From an uncultured Pseudomonadota bacterium (GTDB lineage: Bacteria; Pseudomonadota; Alphaproteobacteria; Rs-D84): a stretch of 9,415 bases of DNA. Under the pieces are notes generated by a model that made no database searches, was not told the DNA's origin, and worked only from the letters and a program-made list of their open reading frames with translations. Where the stretch lies: assembly GCA_947165335.1 (NCBI GenBank), contig CAMVAB010000032.1, forward strand, positions 1 to 9,415. Direction: 5' to 3'. Position 1 is the stretch's first letter. Each line of letters begins with the position of its first letter. The position numbers and the translations under genes were made by a program. Shown piece after piece: positions 1-4,645 of this stretch.

Positions 1-371
1 GCCCGGCTGGTAAGTCAGATTATAATAATGATAACACGTGCTATACTAACTGTGTGGGCGATTACACTTGGAACGGCACACAGTGCGCATGCCCGACCGG
101 TAAAACAGATTACGATAACGACAACACATGCCATGACACATGCATAGGTGATTATGTCTGGAACGGAACACAATGCGCGTGTCCGGCTAACACAACAGAT
201 TACAATAATGATCATGTGTGCCATGCTAATTGTACCGGCGATTACACTTGGAACGGTTCACAATGCGCGTGTCCGGCAGGTAAAACAGATTACAATAACG
301 ACAACACATGCCATGACACATGCATAGGTAAACAAGTTTGGAATGGAACGGCATGTGAATTAAATTGTCCG
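1..371 (+). repeat. 90-bp tandem repeats encoding a 30-residue Cys-rich unit
   Basis: Units begin at 57, 147, 237 and 327, exactly 90 bp apart, and the tail of another unit fills bases 1-56, so the array continues upstream. The unit consensus is GDYxWNGxQCACP followed by xxxTDYxNDxxCHxxCx, with four cysteines per unit in a CxC...C...C pattern. The unit at 327 is degenerate (GKQVWNGTACELNCP) and passes into the first InlB-type repeat. Spaced Asp/Asn residues in TDYNNDN recall calcium-binding loops, but this is only a resemblance. Even cysteine numbers suit disulfide formation outside the cytoplasm. Confidence 0.93.
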
Positions 372-3326
372 GTTGGCTATATAGATGACGGAACAGGAAA
401 CGATTGTCGTGAAATAGTTTATAACATACATTTTGATGGCAACGGCGCCACAAGTGGTTCTATGTCTGATATAACTGGCATAACATTCACACAAGATTAT
501 GTTCTGCCACAAAATGAATTTCAAAAGGATCATCACGAATTTATCGGTTGGTGCACGACACAAACATGTTCCGTTATCGAACATCTTGATAAGGGAACAA
601 TAAACGGTCTTACTATACTTGATGGAAATACAGTGATATTATATGCACAATGGAAGGAAAGCAAATTTGAAATAACAACAACTCAAACGAATAATTTCCA
701 ATTTGTAATGTCTGCATCTGGAGATTTTACGGTTGATTGGGGCGATGGTAACATTGAAACAATCACCAGAGCTGGAACGGCAGAAACTGTATACAGTCAT
801 AATTATGATATTGCTGGAATTTACGTCATAAAATTTGATGGGGTTGCAACAAAATATGCAAACCAAACCAGAGCAGCAATTAGGTTTGGTGGCGAAAATA
901 CCACGCCACAATATGTCAGCGCAATCTCTGGCTCTTTGGGTTCTCTGTTCCCAACTATAGATACAAAGATACCAAGATTTATAAATACGTTTGCTGATTG
1001 CAGTAATTTAACATCGCTGCCAGATGGGTTATTTGATGGTATATTTGGATCGGCAACAAACATGTTCCAAAATACATTTAAAAATTGTAGCGGTTTAACA
1101 GCCCTGTCAGATGGGTTATTTAGCGGTGCATCCGATGCTAATAGTTATATGTTTGACGGCACCTTTGCTGGATGCAGCGGATTAACATCATTACCAAGTA
1201 ATCTGTTTAGCAAAATTTCTGGGGCGGCTACTTATATGTTTAATCAAACATTTAGTGATTGCAGTGGATTAACATCATTGCCAAGCAACCTATTTAGCGG
1301 GATTTCCGGGGCGGCTACTTATATGTTTAATCAAACATTTAGTGGTTGCAGTAGACTAACCGCCCTGCCGTTCGGTTTATTTGATGGGGTAACAGGTACA
1401 GCAACTTACTTATTCAAAGAAACATTTAAAGATTGTACATCTTTGAAAACAATACCTTATGATTTGTTCAACGGGGTATCTGGGACTCCGTCCACAAGCA
1501 TGTTCGATAAGACTTTTGCCGGCGATACAAAATTAAACACATTTGATTATGCTAATGGAACCACAACAAATTATATTCCGACTATATTTTTTGCTGAACT
1601 TGATTCGTATGATTATACCCCAGGACCGTTAAACCATATATTCTTGGGAACTGGTATTGCAGAAACATGTCCAAACGGTATGATTCAATATTTCCTTGGG
1701 TTTGAAGACGATTTTGATAATAAAGTATCCTGTATTCCAACAACAGAACAAATTATATTATATAAAAACGAATCTGATAACGATAACACTATTGTCACAA
1801 CCGTGTATAAGCCAATTGCTAATTCGGCCATGCCAAATGTTGATGTAAGTGGAAATCCATTGGTTGCACCTGTTCGCCCAGGATATACATTCCTTGGATA
1901 CTTTGATGGTCGCGATGACGAAGCGACCCAATATTACAATATCGATTTATCTTCTGCGCATAAAAGCAATGACCGGATTACTGCGTTATACGCCCAATGG
2001 GAACCAAATGAATTTAAGATAACAACCACATCAAACACAAAAACTTTCACTATAAAACTGTCAGCATATGGGACATTTTATGTTGATTGGGGCGACGGCA
2101 ATATTGAAACAATTACCAGAACAACCAGCACAACAAAAAAGAATTATATACACAATTATTCATCAGAAAATTCATATGTTATAAAGATAAGTGGTGTTGC
2201 AACGGGATATTCTGGGGAAACAGCAATTACTTTCAATACAGATAACGGTGCTACAAATAATAAAAATGTGAAGAAAATTGCTGCGATAGACGGTTCACTG
2301 GGCGCAGTATTCCCAACAATAAACAATTCAAAAAGTCCTATGTTTAAATATACGTTTACAGGGGCATCAAATCTTAAATCAATACCACAAAAACTTTTCA
2401 AAGGATTACGCGGAACCCGTCAAATGTTTTGGCATACTTTTGCGCATTGTACAAGCCTGACATCATTACCATCAAAATTGTTTAACGTTAATGGAAATGC
2501 ATACGATTTATTCGAAGGGACTTTTATCGGTTGCAACGGTTTGACAACATTGCCGCCAAAATTATTCAAAGGCATGTCGGGATCTAACCAACGTATGTTT
2601 CTTAATACATTCCGTGATTGTATTAACTTGACATCTTTGCCTGTCGATTTATTTGATGGCATTTCGGGGTCTGCAACAGAAATGTTTAAGTTAACTTTTT
2701 ACGGATGCGAAAGTTTAACATCGATACCATTTGGTTTATTTAATGGTATATCAGGTTCTGCAACAGACATGTTTAACCAAACCTTCCAAAACTGCACATC
2801 TTTGACAACCGTACCATATAATTTATTCGAAGGATTATCTGGCCCTGCCCAAAAAGATATGTTTGAAAACACATTTAAGAACGACACTAACTTTACTACA
2901 TTTGATTATGGAAATGGAAAGACAACAGACTATATTCCAACAACATTCTTTGCGGATTTGACACCCGGAGATATTGGTTACAATATGTTTTATAATACCG
3001 GTATTGCTGAAACCTGTCCATCAGGGATGCGCCAATATATAACTGGTTTTGAAAAGTATCTGGACAACAAGGTTTCATGCGAACCGGGAAACCCAGTAAA
3101 TCCGGCACCAGCTTTGCGATTAGGAAATGTAAATTTACAATTATCTGAAACACAAAACACGCACCCTGCTTTCGCAATCAAAATCAAAAACAAAGTCTAT
3201 TATGCAGATATGACAAAACAAACAAGCGAATCTAATCCGCCGATAACAAACGGTTCAAACATGAAATTACATGTAGCTTTCGGCGATGATGTATATAATA
3301 TTCATGATGCATCTGTTACACAGTAA
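1..3326 (+). CDS. Giant repeat-rich surface-type protein (Cys-rich repeats, InlB-type repeats, BspA-like LRRs), 5' end missing
   Basis: The reading frame is open from base 3 to a TAA at 3324-3326, so the gene begins outside the window. The GTG at 54 is an internal valine codon in the middle of a repeat, not a start. Order: 30-residue Cys-rich tandem repeats (to about 370); InlB/Listeria-Bacteroides-type repeat (420-656, ending in YAQW); a beta domain with VDWGDG (660-858); seven BspA-like leucine-rich repeats (987-1560); a GIAETCP segment. The whole set is then repeated (1752-3080), followed by a C-terminal domain (about 3096-3323) beginning near ALRLGNVNL. These families are typical of secreted or cell-surface proteins that bind host or matrix molecules; a role in adhesion is inferred. 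There is no LPXTG motif. The signal peptide, if any, lies upstream. No enzyme motif is visible. The class is secure, the exact function unknown. Confidence 0.88.
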   Translation, partial: PAGKSDYNNDNTCYTNCVGDYTWNGTQCACPTGKTDYDNDNTCHDTCIGDYVWNGTQCACPANTTDYNNDHVCHANCTGDYTWNGSQCACPAGKTDYNNDNTCHDTCIGKQVWNGTACELNCPVGYIDDGTGNDCREIVYNIHFDGNGATSGSMSDITGITFTQDYVLPQNEFQKDHHEFIGWCTTQTCSVIEHLDKGTINGLTILDGNTVILYAQWKESKFEITTTQTNNFQFVMSASGDFTVDWGDGNIETITRAGTAETVYSHNYDIAGIYVIKFDGVATKYANQTRAAIRFGGENTTPQYVSAISGSLGSLFPTIDTKIPRFINTFADCSNLTSLPDGLFDGIFGSATNMFQNTFKNCSGLTALSDGLFSGASDANSYMFDGTFAGCSGLTSLPSNLFSKISGAATYMFNQTFSDCSGLTSLPSNLFSGISGAATYMFNQTFSGCSRLTALPFGLFDGVTGTATYLFKETFKDCTSLKTIPYDLFNGVSGTPSTSMFDKTFAGDTKLNTFDYANGTTTNYIPTIFFAELDSYDYTPGPLNHIFLGTGIAETCPNGMIQYFLGFEDDFDNKVSCIPTTEQIILYKNESDNDNTIVTTVYKPIANSAMPNVDVSGNPLVAPVRPGYTFLGYFDGRDDEATQYYNIDLSSAHKSNDRITALYAQWEPNEFKITTTSNTKTFTIKLSAYGTFYVDWGDGNIETITRTTSTTKKNYIHNYSSENSYVIKISGVATGYSGETAITFNTDNGATNNKNVKKIAAIDGSLGAVFPTINNSKSPMFKYTFTGASNLKSIPQKLFKGLRGTRQMFWHTFAHCTSLTSLPSKLFNVNGNAYDLFEGTFIGCNGLTTLPPKLFKGMSGSNQRMFLNTFRDCINLTSLPVDLFDGISGSATEMFKLTFYGCESLTSIPFGLFNGISGSATDMFNQTFQNCTSLTTVPYNLFEGLSGPAQKDMFENTFKNDTNFTTFDYGNGKTTDYIPTTFFADLTPGDIGYNMFYNTGIAETCPSGMRQYITGFEKYLDNKVSCEPGNPVNPAPALRLGNVNLQLSETQNTHPAFAIKIKNKVYYADMTKQTSESNPPITNGSNMKLHVAFGDDVYNIHDASVTQ
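987..1560 (+). repeat. Seven BspA-like LRR units, module A (87-bp period)
   Basis: TF-starting units begin at 987, 1074, 1161, 1248, 1335, 1422 and 1512, so the spacing is 87 bp five times and then 90 bp. The 29-residue consensus is TFxxCSGLTSLPxxLFxGIS plus GxATxMFxx. Units at 1161 and 1248 are the most alike: bases 1221-1257 and 1308-1344 are identical over 37 bp, which suggests a recent duplication or gene conversion. Confidence 0.9.
2352..2920 (+). repeat. Seven BspA-like LRR units, module B (84-90-bp period)
   Basis: Units begin at 2352, 2436, 2520, 2607, 2694, 2781 and 2871, giving spacings of 84, 84, 87, 87, 87 and 90 bp. The consensus is the same as in module A. The last unit also follows a 90-bp interval and has Asp where the others have Cys (NDTNF, followed by FDYGNG). 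Confidence 0.88.
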
Positions 3327-3334
3327 AAATTTTG

Positions 3335-3417
3335 CTTTCGAACCTGCAACTTCGTTGCGAGGCTTCTCGTCCAACTGTACAAAAAAATAAAATCACCTTT
3401 TGGTGATTTGATCTTTT
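3335..3417 (-). repeat. Diverged, partial third copy of the tRNA-distal repeat unit
   Basis: This stretch aligns in pieces with the right-hand end of the 156-bp units. TTCGAAC, TTCTCGTCC and a run of A residues with ATAAAA and CACC occur in the same order as TTCGAAC, TTCTCGTCC and ATAAAACGACC in the intact units. It has an extra small hairpin (GCAAC-TTC-GTTGC, 3346-3358) and a different terminator stem. It lies between the stop codon of the giant gene and the first intact unit, so it is the oldest or most decayed member of the array. No gene is visible here. Confidence 0.6.
3390..3409. terminator. Bidirectional intrinsic terminator between convergent units
   Basis: AAATCACC (3390-3397), loop TTTT, GGTGATTT (3402-3409): a perfect 8-bp stem. 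On the plus strand it is followed by GATCTTTTT and would end the giant gene. On the minus strand it is followed by TTATTTTTTT and would be the last stop for transcripts from the tRNA-Lys locus. Confidence 0.75.
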
Positions 3418-3545
3418 TGGTGGAGGCACAGGGACTCACTCGGCATCATATGCCTGCGTGCAAAACGTAACGATTTCGCTGCGTTACACTTGCAAAATCT
3501 ACTTATTTTCGAACGGGTTCTCGTCCCTTTGTGCCCAGAAAAATA

Positions 3546-3565
3546 AAACGACCTTTCGGTCGCTT
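3546..3565 (-). terminator. Second terminator of the tRNA-Lys array
   Basis: On the minus strand: AAGCGACC, loop GAAA, GGTCGTTT, then TATTTTT. This is an 8-bp stem with one G-T pair, a GNRA tetraloop and a T-rich tail. It is the copy of the 3702-3721 terminator that sits behind the first repeat unit. Confidence 0.75.
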
Positions 3566-3567
3566 AA

Positions 3568-3699
3568 TTTTTCTGGTGGAGGCACAGGGACTCACTCGGC
3601 ATCATATGCCTGCGTGCAAAACGTAACGATTTCGCTGCGTTACACTTGCAAAATCTACTTATTTTCGAACGGGTTCTCGTCCCTTTGTGCCCAGAAAAA
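3568..3699 (-). ncRNA. Possible structured RNA with a tRNA-like CCA end (hypothetical)
   Basis: Read on the minus strand, this part of each repeat can fold on itself. The 5' arm TTTTTCTGG-GCACA-AA-GGGAC pairs with the 3' arm GTCCC-TGTGC...CCAGAAAAA, leaving a two-base AA bulge and a short CTCCA-type internal loop. Inside lie GCAA/TTGC plus GTAACG/CGTTAC, with a nine-base loop, and the triloop hairpin GGCAT-ATG-ATGCC. The 3' arm contains the duplicated tRNA end, so cutting there would give an RNA ending in CCA. The second copy (about 3414-3543) is the same except at its outer edge. Expression is not shown: the unit lies behind a terminator, so only read-through RNA would include it. It could also be a purely DNA-level palindrome. 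Confidence 0.3.
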
Positions 3700-3701
3700 T
3701 A

Positions 3702-3721
3702 AAACGACCTTTCGGTCGCTT
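3702..3721 (-). terminator. Terminator directly behind tRNA-Lys
   Basis: On the minus strand, eight bases after the encoded CCA: AAGCGACC, loop GAAA, GGTCGTTT, then TATTTTT. The short gap to the tRNA end, the GNRA loop and the T tail fit an intrinsic terminator of the tRNA transcript. Confidence 0.8.
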
Positions 3722-3729
3722 AATTTTTC

Positions 3730-3805
3730 TGGTGGAGGCACAGGGACTCGAACCCTGGACCCAATGATTAAAAGTCATTTGCTCTACCAACTGAGCTATG
3801 CCTCC
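3730..3805 (-). tRNA. tRNA-Lys (anticodon UUU), CCA encoded
   Basis: The minus strand gives a complete 76-nt cloverleaf. Acceptor GGAGGCA pairs with TGCCTCC. The D arm is GCTCAGTTGGTAGAGC. The anticodon stem AATGA/TCATT encloses loop CTTTTAA, with anticodon TTT. The variable loop is GGGTC. The T arm is CAGGG-TTCGAGT-CCCTG. Discriminator A is followed by a genomically encoded CCA (3730-3732). UUU reads both Lys codons AAA and AAG by wobble. A perfect 7-bp palindrome with a single central base (3807-3821) sits in the 5' leader one base from the mature end. The last 20 nt are repeated exactly twice downstream (3574-3593 and 3418-3437). Confidence 0.97.
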
Positions 3806-3835
3806 AAACGAAACTTTCGTTCGTGTCCGGGGGGA

Positions 3836-3864
3836 ATTTTGACATATAAAAAATCAAAAATCAA
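3836..3864 (-). promoter_or_regulatory. Candidate tRNA-Lys promoter with GC-rich discriminator
   Basis: On the minus strand, TTGATT (3859-3864) and CAAAAT (3836-3841) are 17 bp apart, and TCCCCCCGG follows at once. A GC-rich discriminator behind the -10 box is typical of stable-RNA promoters under stringent (ppGpp) control. Each hexamer matches consensus at four of six positions, so the call is moderate. The upstream gene on the same strand ends only 17 bp away without a clear terminator, so read-through into the tRNA is also possible. Confidence 0.45.
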
Positions 3865-3880
3865 GAAAAAAGTATATTTT

Positions 3881-4501
3881 TTAATTTGGGGTCTGCCGGA
3901 ATTTTTTACGCGTAGAATATCCTGTGGCATAAAACCAATCGTCTATCATGGAAAGAGTTGTTTCTATATATCGTGCAATTTCTTTTGGCGAATTGTGATA
4001 TTTACATTCGTTCAAAATCTGGTTTAACTCTTGGGCTATGAACGACAATATTTGTGTATGTTGCGGATCAAGCACTTCTATTTTATCTGATTTATAAAGC
4101 AAATCTTCAAGGTTATTTAATTGCTTTCTTATTGCGCGCAAATATTTAACATCCAAATTCAGTTTTTTATAATTCAGGTTTATATCTTGCATCGGCACTT
4201 CTATACGGGTCAGCCCAATGATGTTTTTCATTTGTGCTAAAATTTTGAACAAAATATCATCCAAACTGTTGATAAGATTGGTATGCTGGTGTTTATGCAC
4301 ACGACGCGTCACCAGAAAATTAGAATAATCATAAAATAAAAACACCAACGGTATCGCCAATAATGACGCTGCCACATTATCCATCAAATCTATCCATCCA
4401 GCATCATGTAAGTATTTTTGTGAAAAGTCGAAAACAAATATACCCCCAGCGATAGACAGCACATATGGTATAGATTTCAAAAAGAAATTCATCAAACTCA
4501 T
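3881..4501 (-). CDS. Two-TM membrane protein of unknown function, 206 aa
   Basis: I do not recognise a family. Residues about 9-26 (IPYVLSIAGGIFVFDF) and 42-60 (VAASLLAIPLVFLFYDY) are hydrophobic enough to span the membrane, separated by a short loop with KYLHDAGWIDLMD. A basic stretch (RRVHKHQH, from residue 66) follows, so both ends probably face the cytoplasm. The remaining ~140 residues are charged and helical (for example DVKYLRAIRKQLNNLEDLL) and may be a cytoplasmic coil. No catalytic motif is visible. The start is ATG at 4499-4501: an in-frame TAA two codons upstream (4505-4507) rules out earlier starts. A second ATG lies three codons downstream (4490-4492). Neither has a good Shine-Dalgarno. 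It is divergent from the 825-residue gene and codirectional with tRNA-Lys. Confidence 0.78.
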   Translation of the reverse strand: MSLMNFFLKSIPYVLSIAGGIFVFDFSQKYLHDAGWIDLMDNVAASLLAIPLVFLFYDYSNFLVTRRVHKHQHTNLINSLDDILFKILAQMKNIIGLTRIEVPMQDINLNYKKLNLDVKYLRAIRKQLNNLEDLLYKSDKIEVLDPQHTQILSFIAQELNQILNECKYHNSPKEIARYIETTLSMIDDWFYATGYSTRKKFRQTPN

Positions 4502-4508
4502 GACTTAA

Positions 4509-4514
4509 ATTATA
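4509..4514 (-). promoter_or_regulatory. -10 box (TATAAT) seven bases before the 206-aa gene's ATG
   Basis: The minus strand reads TATAAT-TTAAGTC-ATG. Transcription from this box would begin at or beside the A of the start codon, giving a leaderless mRNA. No good -35 hexamer sits at 16-18 bp, and the surroundings are very AT-rich, so a chance match is possible. Confidence 0.4.
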
Positions 4515-4563
4515 TATGCTTTTATATGTTTTTACGACAGGAACGAAACCCCATTAAAAACAG

Positions 4564-4614
4564 CCCCACCCCTTGAAAAACCACCTAAAAAATGCTATAA
4601 TATTCATGGTGGGG
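4564..4614. promoter_or_regulatory. Inverted repeat CCCCACC/GGTGGGG bracketing a promoter
   Basis: CCCCACC (4564-4570) lies two bases before the -35 box of the 825-aa gene, and its inverted copy GGTGGGG (4608-4614) lies at the expected transcription start. The GC-rich arms stand out in AT-rich DNA. The arms could be an operator pair that a dimeric regulator would loop or cover. No regulator gene with a recognisable DNA-binding motif is seen nearby. Confidence 0.35.
4573..4601 (+). promoter_or_regulatory. Strong extended -10 promoter of the 825-aa gene
   Basis: TTGAAA (4573-4578), 17-bp spacer, TATAAT (4596-4601), with TGC directly before the -10 (extended -10 element). This is close to the sigma-70 consensus. 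The start site would be near 4608, giving a leader of about 38 nt. Confidence 0.82.
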
Positions 4615-4632
4615 TTGTGAGTATTTGTAGCC

Positions 4633-4640
4633 AAGAGGTG
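4633..4640 (+). promoter_or_regulatory. Ribosome binding site of the 825-aa gene
   Basis: AAGAGGTG lies five bases before the ATG at 4646. It is a good match to the anti-Shine-Dalgarno sequence and decides the start, which also follows the promoter at the right distance. Confidence 0.75.
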
Positions 4641-4645
4641 GTGCC

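Larger units (their letters stand above)
420..3080 (+). repeat. Two tandem copies of a ~440-residue module inside the giant gene
   Basis: Module A runs from about 420 to 1733 and module B from about 1752 to 3080. Both have the same order: InlB-type repeat ending in YAQW, a domain with VDWGDGNIETITR, a segment containing GSLG then FPTI, seven TFxxCxxLTxLPxxLF repeats, a last repeat with Asp in place of Cys followed by FDYxNG, YIPTxFFAxL, GIAETCPxGM, and a closing DNKVSC. The two copies are well diverged in sequence but collinear, so the duplication is old or the gene grew by module shuffling. Confidence 0.9.
3418..3729 (-). repeat. Two identical 156-bp tandem units downstream of tRNA-Lys, each carrying the tRNA 3' end
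   Basis: Bases 3418-3573 and 3574-3729 read as identical. Each unit begins (plus-strand view) with the same 20 bases that form the 3' end of the tRNA-Lys gene at 3730-3749: the reverse complement of CCA, the discriminator, the acceptor 3' strand and part of the T arm. After those 20 bases the units leave the tRNA sequence. Each holds a small hairpin (GGCAT-CAT-ATGCC), a larger one with stem GTAACG/CGTTAC, a segment GTCCCTTTGTGCC that is an inverted near-copy of the tRNA 3' end, and a terminator. The arrangement parallels the E. coli tyrT distal repeats, as I recall them: 178-bp units each containing 19 bp of the tRNA-Tyr 3' end. Confidence 0.93.

Noticed and set aside
54..56. GTG as start codon of the giant gene
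   Set aside because: Coding repeat sequence continues in frame upstream to the window edge. The codon is a valine inside a repeat and no ribosome site precedes it.
3418..3593. Additional tRNA genes or tRNA pseudogenes at the repeated 3' ends
   Set aside because: Only the last 20 nt match the tRNA. No D arm, anticodon arm or full T arm exists in the units.
3555..3615. Short minus-strand peptide frame starting MMPSESLC in each repeat unit
   Set aside because: Thirteen codons that run through the tRNA-end copy, with no convincing ribosome site. E. coli tyrT repeats encode a small peptide, so I looked, but the support here is too weak.
3418..3729. CRISPR array or direct-repeat/spacer locus
   Set aside because: The 156-bp units are identical throughout; there are no unique spacers and no cas genes.
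3458..4027. 189-codon open frame on the plus strand across the repeats and the tRNA
   Set aside because: It is the antisense reading of tRNA-Lys and the 156-bp units. The GTGTRTLDP peptide is a classic artefact of translating the wrong strand of a tRNA gene. The frame repeats itself with the 52-codon period, crosses terminators and overlaps the end of the 206-aa gene.
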